Assembly (NCBI GenBank): GCA_964465665.1
Contig: CAYXKM010000258.1
Location: 1-20,632, forward strand
Direction: 5' to 3'
From: JAKEGN01 sp964465665
Lineage (GTDB): Bacteria > Pseudomonadota > Gammaproteobacteria > Steroidobacterales > Woeseiaceae
DNA length: 20,632 bases
The notes below the pieces were generated by a model. It worked only from the letters and a program-made list of their open reading frames with translations. It was not told the DNA's origin and searched no databases. Each line of letters starts with the position of its first letter. Position 1 is the first letter of the stretch. The translations under genes were made by a program, and so were the position numbers. Below are positions 1-7,237 of the stretch, one piece after another.

Positions 1-917
1 AGTGCCACCACGGAGTTGGCATAGCGATTGTCACCCTCTCGTTCGCCACCGAAGAAATCCGGGCTGGCCGAGCCTGTCGGTACATAGACAAGCCCAAGAT
101 CCGAGTCTGCAGCCAGCGGTGCCCAGGCGTTTGCAGAACCATTGCTTACGGCTTCCTGTGCATTCCAGCCACTGAATGCCGGGTCGCTCGCGTTTCTCGG
201 AATCGGATCCCATCGCCAGATCTCGGCACCGCTGCGCGCATCGATGCCGCGCACGATGCCGAATTCCGAGTGAACGGCTTGATTATCTCCGATTGCCGAT
301 CCGACGACGACGATATCGTCAACGATCACCGGTGGCGAGGTCACCGCGTAATTGACCCATTGGCTGTTGTCAGCATTGACATCGCGATCGAGTTCGACAC
401 TGCCGTTGTCACCGAAATTGCCGCAGGGCTTGCCGTCGGCCCCGTCCACCGCAATGAGCCGCGCATCCAGTGTGCCAATGAAAATGCGATGCCGGCACAC
501 CGCGTTTTCGCCGGCCTCGCTGTCGAGCCAGGAACTGACACCGCGGCTCGCGATCTCGGAATGGCCCTTGCTGCGATCGATGGCGGGATCAAATCGCCAG
601 ACTTCGCGGCCGGTAGCCGGATCGAGGGCAATGATGATTGCGCTGCCGGTCGACAGGTACAACCTGCCTTCCACGAGTATCGGATTGGCCTGAAAAGCAA
701 ACGGCTCGCGATGTCCCTGACCCAGCTCGCCGCTTCGATATCGCCAGACCTCCGCCAACTGGTTCACGTTGGCCACGGTGATCTGGTCGAGCGATGAGTA
801 CTGCATGCCTTTTTCGCTGCCGCCATAATGGGTCCAGCCGTCGGATTCATCCGCATCGACTGCAGCGGGAAAAAGCGAAGAACAAATCAGCAACAGAAGA
901 AGAAGAGTTTTGCGCAT
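1..917 (-). CDS. PQQ-dependent dehydrogenase (quinoprotein glucose/alcohol dehydrogenase type), C-terminus outside window
   Basis: The visible 305 residues are the N-terminal part of a periplasmic quinoprotein that would oxidise a sugar or alcohol with PQQ and pass electrons to the respiratory chain. The protein begins MRKTLLLLLLICSSLF, a Sec signal peptide probably cleaved after residue 22 (VDA). It continues with WTHYGGSEKGMQYSSLDQI and NVNQLAEVWRYRSGE, the usual first blade of the eight-bladed PQQ propeller. Tryptophan-docking blade repeats follow (ALDPATGREVWRFDP, RGIDARSGAEIWRWDP), along with NRYANSVVAL at the window edge. The segment with GENAVCRHRIFIGTLDARL resembles the membrane glucose dehydrogenase (Gcd) family, but the five N-terminal membrane helices of Gcd are absent. 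The substrate cannot be assigned from this half. No good Shine-Dalgarno precedes the ATG, but the signal peptide fixes the start. The gene diverges from mscL. Confidence 0.9.
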   Translation of the reverse strand, partial: MRKTLLLLLLICSSLFPAAVDADESDGWTHYGGSEKGMQYSSLDQITVANVNQLAEVWRYRSGELGQGHREPFAFQANPILVEGRLYLSTGSAIIIALDPATGREVWRFDPAIDRSKGHSEIASRGVSSWLDSEAGENAVCRHRIFIGTLDARLIAVDGADGKPCGNFGDNGSVELDRDVNADNSQWVNYAVTSPPVIVDDIVVVGSAIGDNQAVHSEFGIVRGIDARSGAEIWRWDPIPRNASDPAFSGWNAQEAVSNGSANAWAPLAADSDLGLVYVPTGSASPDFFGGEREGDNRYANSVVA

Positions 918-1070
918 TGCGGAATTGGGCCACAAATCGGCGGCCTGGAGCAAATAGCCGGATCAGCGGCCCAAGGCGCCGCCCGAAATGGCGGTAGAAG
1001 AATCATTTGATTAACATGGATACCGGCATTGCCGCTGCAAATGCCGAAGAAAATCAATTCCAAAACATCA

Positions 1071-1077
1071 AGGGGGA
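1071..1077 (+). promoter_or_regulatory. Ribosome binding site that sets the mscL GTG start
   Basis: AGGGGGA lies 5 bases before the GTG at 1083. It is the only strong Shine-Dalgarno near the gene. It decides for the GTG start over the upstream in-frame ATGs at 1029 and 1041, which would add 18 or 14 residues that MscL proteins do not have. Confidence 0.75.
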
Positions 1078-1082
1078 AGACA

Positions 1083-1502
1083 GTGCTTAAGGAATTCAAG
1101 GAATTCGCCATGAGGGGCAATGTCATGGACATGGCCGTTGGCATCGTCATAGGTGCGTCGTTCGGCAAGATCGTAACCTCGCTGGTCAACGACGTCATCA
1201 TGCCGCCAATTGGTTTGCTCATGGGCAAAGTTGACTTCAGCCAACTTTTCATCGATATATCCGGCGGCGATTATGCGACGCTGAAAGCAGCAGAAGCCGC
1301 CAGTGCCGCGACCATCAAATACGGCGCGTTCATCCAGACGGTTCTGGATTTCACCATCGTGGCGTTTGCGATATTCATGGTCATAAAAGGCATGAACACA
1401 TTGAGGAAAAAGGAAGAGGCCAAGCCGGCGGAACCGGCCAAACAATCAGCCGAGGTTGCCTTGCTGACCGAAATCCGGGACGCGCTGAAGGCCCGTCACT
1501 GA
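1083..1502 (+). CDS. mscL: Large-conductance mechanosensitive channel MscL
   Basis: MscL forms a homopentameric inner-membrane pore that opens under membrane tension and releases solutes during hypo-osmotic shock. The 139-residue product has the usual family length. It starts MLKEFKEFAMRGNVMDMAVG (N-terminal amphipathic helix), followed by TM1 with the gating signature GIVIGASFGKIVTSLVNDVIMP. The periplasmic loop is LFIDISGGDYATLKAAEAASAATIKYG, then TM2 (FIQTVLDFTIVAFAIFMVIKGMN). A charged KKEEAKPAEPAKQ linker and the C-terminal helix LLTEIRDALKARH complete it. The start is GTG, supported by a strong ribosome binding site. The gene stands alone, diverging from the PQQ dehydrogenase and converging on the acyltransferase gene. 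Confidence 0.97.
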   Translation: MLKEFKEFAMRGNVMDMAVGIVIGASFGKIVTSLVNDVIMPPIGLLMGKVDFSQLFIDISGGDYATLKAAEAASAATIKYGAFIQTVLDFTIVAFAIFMVIKGMNTLRKKEEAKPAEPAKQSAEVALLTEIRDALKARH

Positions 1503-1518
1503 TTTTGACTGCGTCGAT

Positions 1519-1540
1519 GCCGCCACCTCACAGAGGCGGC
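1519..1540. other. Hairpin between convergent genes, possible weak terminator
   Basis: GCCGCC (1519-1524) pairs with GGCGGC (1535-1540) around a 10-base loop, 17 bases after the mscL stop and before the end of the convergent acyltransferase gene. No T-run follows on either strand, so it is not a classic intrinsic terminator. Confidence 0.3.
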
Positions 1541-1568
1541 TCGCGGCAAGCGCGCTTTTGAAGGGCAG

Positions 1569-2126
1569 CTAGTCCGGCGGAAAAGCGACCGGCCCCTGGT
1601 TTGCGGGGCGTTTCGGAGTCACGTTGCGGTAGAACTCGCGCATCAGCAACAGATCCTGGTCGCGGTCACCGGGTTGGATGGTGATGCCGATACCCATCTC
1701 CCTTCGGCGGTAGTCGATGTAGGCCAGCACGATCGGAACGTCCGCTTTTTTGGCAACCTGGTAAAACCCGGATTTCCAGCAGGGTTGCCATTGGCGCGTA
1801 CCTTCCGGCGCCAGCGCGAGAAACAGGTGATCCCTGGTTTTGAAGTCCTCTACCAGTTGTTGCACCGTGGAGTGCGTGTGGCCACGATCTATGGGTACTG
1901 CCCCCATCTTTCGCAATATCGAACCGAGCGGCCACCAGAACAATGTGTGCTTGGCGAGAAACGTGACTTTCACGTTCAGTGCAAACTTGTAAACAATCAG
2001 CCACAAACCGTCCCAGTTCGACGTGTGATACGCGACGATGAAAACCGCTTTGTCGACAGGCGGAATTTCACCAGCCATTTTCCAGCGGAAAATATCAAGG
2101 ATTTTTTTCGCGATATTTTGCAGCAT
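1569..2126 (-). CDS. PlsC-like 1-acyl-glycerol-3-phosphate acyltransferase family protein
   Basis: This is a 185-residue member of the LPLAT/PlsC acyltransferase superfamily, which transfers acyl chains to lysophosphatidate or related acceptors at the inner membrane. The catalytic HX4D motif is present as HTSNWD (about residues 34-39). The glycerophosphate-binding motif is APEGTR, preceded by the RKMGAVPIDRG block typical of the short bacterial subfamily. It is shorter than E. coli PlsC (245 residues) and lacks its N-terminal membrane helices, so it may be a remodelling enzyme rather than the essential PlsC. The acceptor is unknown. An in-frame TAA five codons upstream fixes the ATG. The gene lies 124 bases downstream of the ArsR-family gene on the same strand and may share its transcript. 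Confidence 0.87.
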   Translation of the reverse strand: MLQNIAKKILDIFRWKMAGEIPPVDKAVFIVAYHTSNWDGLWLIVYKFALNVKVTFLAKHTLFWWPLGSILRKMGAVPIDRGHTHSTVQQLVEDFKTRDHLFLALAPEGTRQWQPCWKSGFYQVAKKADVPIVLAYIDYRRREMGIGITIQPGDRDQDLLLMREFYRNVTPKRPANQGPVAFPPD

Positions 2127-2250
2127 GACAGCGCCAGCTTACCGCGAATGGCGCGCCAGTGACCAGGCGGCCACCGGACGTCGGTTTGCCGGTTGCGACG
2201 ATGGACATCCGGTTTTCGGTATTGAAATTTCCACGATTTGAAATGTCCTT

Positions 2251-2577
2251 TCACGAGGCTTCTTCGAGTCGGTACCTGAATGCAGTGAGCTTGCCCGCCC
2301 ACAGCGCGCTGAATTCCGTGCTCCAGTGAGCGTGGATCATCTGGATCGGCACCGTGTTGAAATACAGTGAACGCGTGCGCCCTTTTTTTTCCGATATCAG
2401 CAGGCCTGCCTGCTCGAGCACCGCGAGGTGCTTCATCACGGCAATGCGCGATACGTCGAAGTGACGGCTGACTTCGCCGACGTTGCACCCGGGCTGGTCA
2501 CGGACGATGTCCAGCATTTCGCGGCGCACGCCGGATGCGAGTGCATGGAACACTTTGTCCGTGGATTCGGGCTTCAT
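2251..2577 (-). CDS. ArsR-family winged-helix transcriptional regulator
   Basis: This 108-residue DNA-binding repressor belongs to the ArsR/SdpR branch. The N-terminus STDKVFHALASGVRREMLDIV is the usual first helix pair. The helix-turn-helix follows (NVGEVSRHFDVSRIAVMKHL), then the beta-wing (GLLISEKKGRTRSLYFNTVP). No metal-binding cysteine pair of the ELCVC type is present, so it is unlikely to be an arsenic or metal sensor. The C-terminus (IHAHWSTEFSALWAGKLTAF) matches regulators often paired with SRPBCC/AHSA1 genes, but no such gene adjoins here. The start ATG lies only 2 bases from a perfect GTAACC-N4-GGTTAC palindrome and has no Shine-Dalgarno, suggesting autoregulation and a near-leaderless mRNA. 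Its other target could be the acyltransferase downstream or the divergent lipoprotein gene; this is inference. Confidence 0.9.
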   Translation of the reverse strand: MKPESTDKVFHALASGVRREMLDIVRDQPGCNVGEVSRHFDVSRIAVMKHLAVLEQAGLLISEKKGRTRSLYFNTVPIQMIHAHWSTEFSALWAGKLTAFRYRLEEAS

Positions 2578-2579
2578 AT

Positions 2580-2595
2580 GTAACCAGCAGGTTAC
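2580..2595. promoter_or_regulatory. Palindromic operator GTAACC-AGCA-GGTTAC, probably bound by the adjacent ArsR-family protein
   Basis: This perfect inverted repeat has 6-base arms and a 4-base spacer. It sits directly before the start codon of the ArsR-family gene and overlaps the proposed -10 element. ArsR-family dimers bind such palindromes at their own promoters. The match to this regulator is inferred from position only. Confidence 0.6.
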
Positions 2596-2616
2596 TTAAA
2601 TTTCACAACGTGTCAA
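2589..2616 (-). promoter_or_regulatory. Candidate sigma70 promoter of the ArsR-family gene
   Basis: On the minus strand a consensus -35 (TTGACA, 2611-2616) is followed after 16 bases by TAACCT (2589-2594, 3 of 6 matches to the -10 consensus). The -10 lies within the palindromic operator. Transcription would begin about 5 bases before the ATG. Confidence 0.45.
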
Positions 2617-2686
2617 GGTTGCCGGTAAACTGCATCAATCTGCTAAAGTGACTGCAATCATTACAGACTGCAGGCGGCACCAGGGA

Positions 2687-3700
2687 ATGCAGCGGCAATA
2701 CATCGGTCTCCTCATGGCGTGCATTTTCGCTTTCGGTGCCTGCTCCCGGCCGGTCGATGCGCCACCGGCAGGGTCAACGGACGACACGCAGGTGCAGAAT
2801 CGCGGATCGGGCACGGCAAACTGGTGGGACGCACTGCCAAGGCCCGAATGGAGCGCGTTCGTGCGCGTCGCGGAGGACGAGGACTGGTTCGAGGTCTATC
2901 GTGTTGCCGAGGGAATTTTTGCGATCTACGAACCCGGGCAGTTCGAGGAAGTGATTTCTTTTCTGATCGTTGGCGAGGATCGGGCATTGTTGTTCGATAC
3001 CGGGCTCGGTATCGGTGACATGCGCAGCGTCGTCAATCAGTTGACCAGTCTGCCCGTGATCGTTCTCAACTCGCATACGCATTATGATCATATCGGCAGC
3101 AATTATCAGTTCAAAACCATTTACGCGCTGGATACGGACTATACGAGAACCCGTGCGCAGGGAAGCACGACGGAAGATGTCGCCGAATTCCTGAGCGATG
3201 GCTGGGTCTGGAAGGACCTCCCGCCGGGATTCAATGCAGCGATGTATCGCAGCCAGCCATTTTCCATCAGCCGGATCGTTGCCGAGGGTGACCGTATCGA
3301 ACTCGGCGGCCGCACCCTGGAAATTCTCGAAACGCCGGGTCATGCGCCGGACTCCATCTGCCTCATAGACCGCGAGAACCGCCTGCTTTTTACCGGCGAT
3401 ACCTTTTATCTTGCACCGCTGTACACGCATATCCCCGGCGGCGATTTTGACGAATACAGCCGTTCTGCAAGCCGACTTGCGGGTCTCGCGGCCAGTATCG
3501 ATTCCGCACTGACTTCGCACAATGTGCCCGTGGTCGACGGCAGCTACATGACCGCGCTCGGTGCAGCATTCGAGGACATCCGGTCGGGCCGCGCCACGAA
3601 TGTCACCGAAAGTGATGGCAACTACGAATACCAGTTCGATGGTTTCTCGGTGATCGTGCGGAAAGACGAACCGGGCCTCGCCGAAAGACAGGGAAATTGA
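2687..3700 (+). CDS. MBL-fold metallo-hydrolase, predicted lipoprotein
   Basis: This is a metallo-beta-lactamase-fold hydrolase carried as a predicted lipoprotein of 337 residues. The N-terminus MQRQYIGLLMACIFAFGAC is a signal sequence ending in a lipobox-like FGAC (Cys19). The metal site is SHTHYDH (His130, His132, Asp134, His135), with a further ligand in TPGHAPDS and the bridging Asp in LLFTGDTFY. These give a full set of di-zinc ligands. The fold also covers glyoxalase II and lactonases, so the substrate is unknown. A GTG at 2648 would add 13 residues before the signal peptide and is less likely. The gene diverges from the ArsR-family gene and runs 67 bases ahead of the cyclopropane synthase gene, so it could be under the same control or part of the lipid cluster. 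Confidence 0.88.
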   Translation: MQRQYIGLLMACIFAFGACSRPVDAPPAGSTDDTQVQNRGSGTANWWDALPRPEWSAFVRVAEDEDWFEVYRVAEGIFAIYEPGQFEEVISFLIVGEDRALLFDTGLGIGDMRSVVNQLTSLPVIVLNSHTHYDHIGSNYQFKTIYALDTDYTRTRAQGSTTEDVAEFLSDGWVWKDLPPGFNAAMYRSQPFSISRIVAEGDRIELGGRTLEILETPGHAPDSICLIDRENRLLFTGDTFYLAPLYTHIPGGDFDEYSRSASRLAGLAASIDSALTSHNVPVVDGSYMTALGAAFEDIRSGRATNVTESDGNYEYQFDGFSVIVRKDEPGLAERQGN

Positions 3701-3767
3701 CCGGTGCTGATGTTGCATACTTAGAGACGGCATATTTGCCGCACAACAAGCAAAACGCGAGGTGTTG

Positions 3768-5012
3768 ATGATGGATATCGATGCCAGACAACAAGTCGCC
3801 AGTGGAGGGTTCGAAAGCCGGATCATCCGCTGGTTCATGCAGCGGGCGGGCAACCCGCGTGTTTCCGTAAGGCTTTGGAACGGCGAGGAATTCTACCTGG
3901 CCGACGGCCGTCCGGTCGCCTGTCTCGAATTTCGCGACAAACGCGCAATCGCGGAGCTACTGACGTCGACGTCCGTCGGCTTCGGCGAATGCTTTTCACG
4001 CGGGATCATCGAAGTGCACGGTGACCTTCCGGCTTTCGCCGACGAGATTACGCGCGCGCACACCGAGAAAAACCAGGGGCGTTACTTTCGACACAAGGTC
4101 CGGTCGCTACTCTGGTCGCTGCGCAGCAATACCTTGTCACGCGCGTTGCGGAACGTACACCACCATTACGATCTCGGCAACGATTTCTACCGGCTGTGGC
4201 TCGACCCGCGGATGGTGTACACCTGTGCTTATTACGAGAATGCCGACGCAACCCTCGAGGAAGCGCAGCTGGCCAAACTCGATCACGTCTGTCGCAAACT
4301 GCAGTTGCGCCCCGGTCTGGATGTGATCGAAGCCGGCTGCGGCTGGGGGTCGCTCGCCATGCACATGGTCGAGCACTACGGGGTTCGGGTAACGGCTTAC
4401 AACAATTCCGCTGAACAGGTCCGCTACGCAAGGGAAGCAGCCGAAAAACGCAATCTTGATTCGTCGCGGCTCAGGTTCGTGCAGGATGACTATCGGAAGA
4501 TCAACCAGCGATGTGATGTGTTCGTGTCGATCGGTATGCTCGAACACGTCGGGCGCCATAACTACCGTGATCTTGGCAAGCTGATTCGCCGCAGCCTGAA
4601 TCCGGGCGGGCTGGGACTGATTCACAGTATAGGGCGCAGCCGCCCAGCGCCGGTCGACTCCTGGATTGCGCGGTACATTTTCCCGGGCGGGCACGTCCCG
4701 AGTCTCGGCGAAATGGCCGAACTGTTCGAGCCCTGCGAGTTCTCGATTCTCGACATCGAGAATCTTCGCCTGCATTACGCTCGCACCTGCCGCGCCTGGC
4801 TCGCAAATTTCGATCGCGTGAAGGGCGAAGTGACGTCCATGTACGGCGAGGACTTCATGCGCGCCTGGAGACTGTATCTCGCCGGTTCATCCGCCGGGTT
4901 TCATACCGGCACATTGCAGCTCTACCAGGTACTGTTCGCACCACCCGGCAACAACGACGTACCCTGGACCCGCAATTACCAGTACGGCGGCGACGACGTC
5001 GCCCGGCCGTAA
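3768..5012 (+). CDS. cfa: Cyclopropane-fatty-acyl-phospholipid synthase (Cfa family methyltransferase)
   Basis: Cfa transfers a methylene group from S-adenosylmethionine to the double bond of unsaturated acyl chains in membrane phospholipids. The 414-residue protein has the usual two-part layout: an N-terminal substrate-binding domain (about 1-120) and a SAM methyltransferase domain starting near HHHYDLGNDFYRLWLDPRMV. The SAM-binding motif is VIEAGCGWGSLA. Residues equivalent to the E. coli bicarbonate-binding active site are all present: Cys in VYTCAYY, Glu in GMLEHVG, His and Ile in LIHSIG, and Tyr in LHYARTCRAW. GAGG at 3759-3762 precedes tandem ATGs at 3768 and 3771; either may be the start. 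The next gene begins 3 bases after the stop, implying translational coupling. The same fold also serves methyl-branched and furan fatty-acid synthesis, so the product may not be a cyclopropane. Confidence 0.94.
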   Translation: MMDIDARQQVASGGFESRIIRWFMQRAGNPRVSVRLWNGEEFYLADGRPVACLEFRDKRAIAELLTSTSVGFGECFSRGIIEVHGDLPAFADEITRAHTEKNQGRYFRHKVRSLLWSLRSNTLSRALRNVHHHYDLGNDFYRLWLDPRMVYTCAYYENADATLEEAQLAKLDHVCRKLQLRPGLDVIEAGCGWGSLAMHMVEHYGVRVTAYNNSAEQVRYAREAAEKRNLDSSRLRFVQDDYRKINQRCDVFVSIGMLEHVGRHNYRDLGKLIRRSLNPGGLGLIHSIGRSRPAPVDSWIARYIFPGGHVPSLGEMAELFEPCEFSILDIENLRLHYARTCRAWLANFDRVKGEVTSMYGEDFMRAWRLYLAGSSAGFHTGTLQLYQVLFAPPGNNDVPWTRNYQYGGDDVARP

Positions 5013-5014
5013 GA

Positions 5015-5998
5015 ATGCGACTTGCGGATGTCGTTGTAGTTGGCGGCGGTCCCGCCGGCTCGAGTTGCGCTCGCGAGCTCGTGTCCGCCGGTTTCGATGT
5101 CGTGGTTCTCGATCGCGCCGCGTTTCCGCGAACCAAACTGTGCGCAGGCTGGGTAACGCCGCAAGCACTGGCCGATCTCAAACTTGATCCGTCCGAGTAC
5201 CCGCATCGGTTCCTGACATTCGACAAGCTGGTGCTGCACTGGAAGTGGCTACGCTACAGTCATGCGTCAATGCAGCATTCGATCCGCCGTTACGAGTTCG
5301 ATGATTTTCTACTGCGCCGGTCCGAAGCGGAGGTCGTGGTGCACAAAGTGCGCGAGATCGAGCAGGACGGCCTGGACTATGTGATCGACGGCGCTTTTCG
5401 TTGCCGCTACCTGGTGGGTGCCGGAGGTACGTCCTGCCCCGTTTACCGGGCCTTCTTCCATGATGCCAATCCGCGCGCGCGTGAACTGCAGACGGCAACT
5501 CTCGAACTGGAGTACGCCTTCGACTGGAGATCCGCTGATTGCGAACTGTGGTTTTTCAAAGACGGCTTGGCCGGTTACGCCTGGTATGTGCCGAAGAAAG
5601 GCGGCTACTTGAACGTCGGTATCGGCGGCATGGCCGTGCGGCTGAAAGCCGGTGCGCGGCAGCTCTCGCGATACTGGGATCTGTTCATCCGGCACTTGCA
5701 GGATCGTCGCCTGATCGATAACGGGCCGCTGGAGCCGAAGGGCTACAGTTATTACGTTCGCGGCAATGTCGAAGTCGTACGACGGGACAACGCCTGGATT
5801 GTCGGCGATGCCGCAGGGCTTGCGACCCGCGACATGTGTGAAGGGATCGGGCCGGCGATCCAGAGCGGCATTCGCGCCGCGAAATCTATCGACGGCAGTA
5901 CCGAATACTCGCTGCACGACCTTAAAGCTTACAGCGGGACCGGCATGGTCAGCCGCTGGCTCGAGCGGGGATTCATCGGAACTTCGCTGCATTCATGA
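5015..5998 (+). CDS. Geranylgeranyl-reductase-family FAD-dependent oxidoreductase
   Basis: This 327-residue flavoprotein belongs to the p-hydroxybenzoate-hydroxylase fold and most resembles the geranylgeranyl reductase branch, which saturates or oxidises lipid substrates. The N-terminus is an FAD dinucleotide fold (VVVGGGPAGSSCARELVSAG, residues 7-26, then VVVLDR). KLCAGWVTP follows. The family signature appears as GYAWYVPKKGGYLNVGIG, and the second FAD motif as WIVGDAAGLATRDMCEGIG. It is somewhat shorter than typical members (about 380-400) and ends soon after RWLERGFIG, so the C-terminal domain is reduced. The start ATG is 3 bases past the cfa stop with no independent Shine-Dalgarno. The stop overlaps the next start by 4 bases (ATGA). 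Tight coupling to Cfa suggests it acts on the same lipid or its precursor; the substrate is not known. Confidence 0.86.
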   Translation: MRLADVVVVGGGPAGSSCARELVSAGFDVVVLDRAAFPRTKLCAGWVTPQALADLKLDPSEYPHRFLTFDKLVLHWKWLRYSHASMQHSIRRYEFDDFLLRRSEAEVVVHKVREIEQDGLDYVIDGAFRCRYLVGAGGTSCPVYRAFFHDANPRARELQTATLELEYAFDWRSADCELWFFKDGLAGYAWYVPKKGGYLNVGIGGMAVRLKAGARQLSRYWDLFIRHLQDRRLIDNGPLEPKGYSYYVRGNVEVVRRDNAWIVGDAAGLATRDMCEGIGPAIQSGIRAAKSIDGSTEYSLHDLKAYSGTGMVSRWLERGFIGTSLHS

Positions 5999-7086
5999 CT
6001 GCACTGCGAATTTTCGTTCATGCGGGGCTGTTGAGTGTAATGCTGTCGGCAACAGTGCCCGCAAAGAGCACTGAACAGGCAGAACGATTCATGCAACTTG
6101 CGCTGGACTGTGTGCATCGCGAGTACCCGAACAAGATCTCTCATGTGCTGGACAGCGATGACGATGTGGCGGCGCCGCGTGTGCTGCATCCGGTTTTCTT
6201 CGGATGTTACGACTGGCACTCGTCGGTGCACGGACACTGGTTGCTGGTCCGGTTGCTGCGCCTGAATCCGCAATCGCCATTGGCTGACCAGGCTCGTGCA
6301 GCATTGAACCGGAGCTTTTCGCCGCAAGCTGTCGAACAGGAAGTCATTTACCTGCGCAACGACAAAACTTTCGAGAGGCCTTACGGCACTGCCTGGCTGC
6401 TGCAACTGGCGGCGGAGCTTCGCGAATGGCAGGACGCAGACGCGCAACGCTGGCTGCAGATACTCGAACCGCTGGAGACCGCGGCGGTCGATCAGTACCT
6501 TGCATGGCTGCCCAAACTTGCCTACCCCATACGGCTCGGCACGCACAACCAGACGGCGTTCGCGTTTGCACTGATTCTCGACTGGACTCGCATTGCCGGC
6601 CACGCGGAACTGCGGAACCTGCTCGATGCCCGGATCCGTGCCTTTTACCTCAAGGACAAATCCTGCCCGCTGAACTACGAGCCTTCGGGGGAAGACTTTC
6701 TGTCACCCTGCCTCATGCAGGCGGACCTGATGCGACGCGTCGTTCCGCACGATGACTATGCCGCCTGGTTGCAGGCATTCCTGCCGGGCATCCCGCAGGA
6801 CAATACAGCGGACTGGCTGTCACCCGGCGTCGTACTCGATCCGACGGACGGCAAATTAGTGCACCTCGACGGTGTCAATCTTTCCCGCGCCTGGAACCTG
6901 CTCGCGATAGCCGAAGCATTGCCACCCGCAGACAAACGGCGTCCGGCGCTACTGGCCGCCGCGGCCGCACACAGCGATAGCGGGCTCGCATCCGTCAGCG
7001 GTGACCACTATGAAGGCGGTCACTGGCTGGCCAGTTTTGCCACCTACCTGACGAGTCGCCGCTGGGCATTCGAACTCCCCGAATGA
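5995..7086 (+). CDS. DUF2891 family protein, exported
   Basis: I recognise this 363-residue protein as DUF2891 by its early block HPVFFGCYDWHSSVHGHWLLVRLLR and the later YGTAWLLQLAAEL and RIGTHNQT-like (RLGTHNQTAFAFAL) segments. The overall layout suggests an alpha/alpha-barrel like those of glycan-processing enzymes, but no activity is established for the family. The N-terminus (LRIFVHAGLLSVMLSATVPAKS) reads as a cleavable Sec signal, placing the product in the periplasm. Conserved histidines, Asp/Glu and Trp residues cluster in the first motif and in GDHYEGGHWLASFATYL near the C-terminus, as expected for an active-site cleft. Its start overlaps the stop of the flavoprotein gene by 4 bases, making it the last gene of the cfa transcript. 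An AT-rich stretch follows. Confidence 0.84.
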   Translation: MTALRIFVHAGLLSVMLSATVPAKSTEQAERFMQLALDCVHREYPNKISHVLDSDDDVAAPRVLHPVFFGCYDWHSSVHGHWLLVRLLRLNPQSPLADQARAALNRSFSPQAVEQEVIYLRNDKTFERPYGTAWLLQLAAELREWQDADAQRWLQILEPLETAAVDQYLAWLPKLAYPIRLGTHNQTAFAFALILDWTRIAGHAELRNLLDARIRAFYLKDKSCPLNYEPSGEDFLSPCLMQADLMRRVVPHDDYAAWLQAFLPGIPQDNTADWLSPGVVLDPTDGKLVHLDGVNLSRAWNLLAIAEALPPADKRRPALLAAAAAHSDSGLASVSGDHYEGGHWLASFATYLTSRRWAFELPE

Positions 7087-7113
7087 TTGCTCTGTATTCT
7101 ATTGATTTATAAT
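7085..7113 (+). promoter_or_regulatory. Candidate promoter for the SH3/S74 gene
   Basis: A perfect TATAAT (7108-7113) lies in the most AT-rich stretch of the window, about 125 bases before the next gene. The -35 is poor: TTGCTC with a 15-base spacer, or GATTGC with 17. The long leader that results (7120-7237) holds no gene I can see. Confidence 0.45.
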
Positions 7114-7237
7114 ATTTTTAATGTCGCAATTCACTGACATTACACTGCCGGTTCGATCCTGCTAGAACTGCCTTACCCATTCAAGGGCGGCCCCGCGCCA
7201 GGCACGCAGCGCCGCTGCCCGATACACGGAGTTCATC

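Noticed and set aside
2774..3853. Minus-strand open frame of 359 codons
   Set aside because: Antisense to the MBL lipoprotein, whose zinc motifs and lipobox are clear; no motif in the antisense product.
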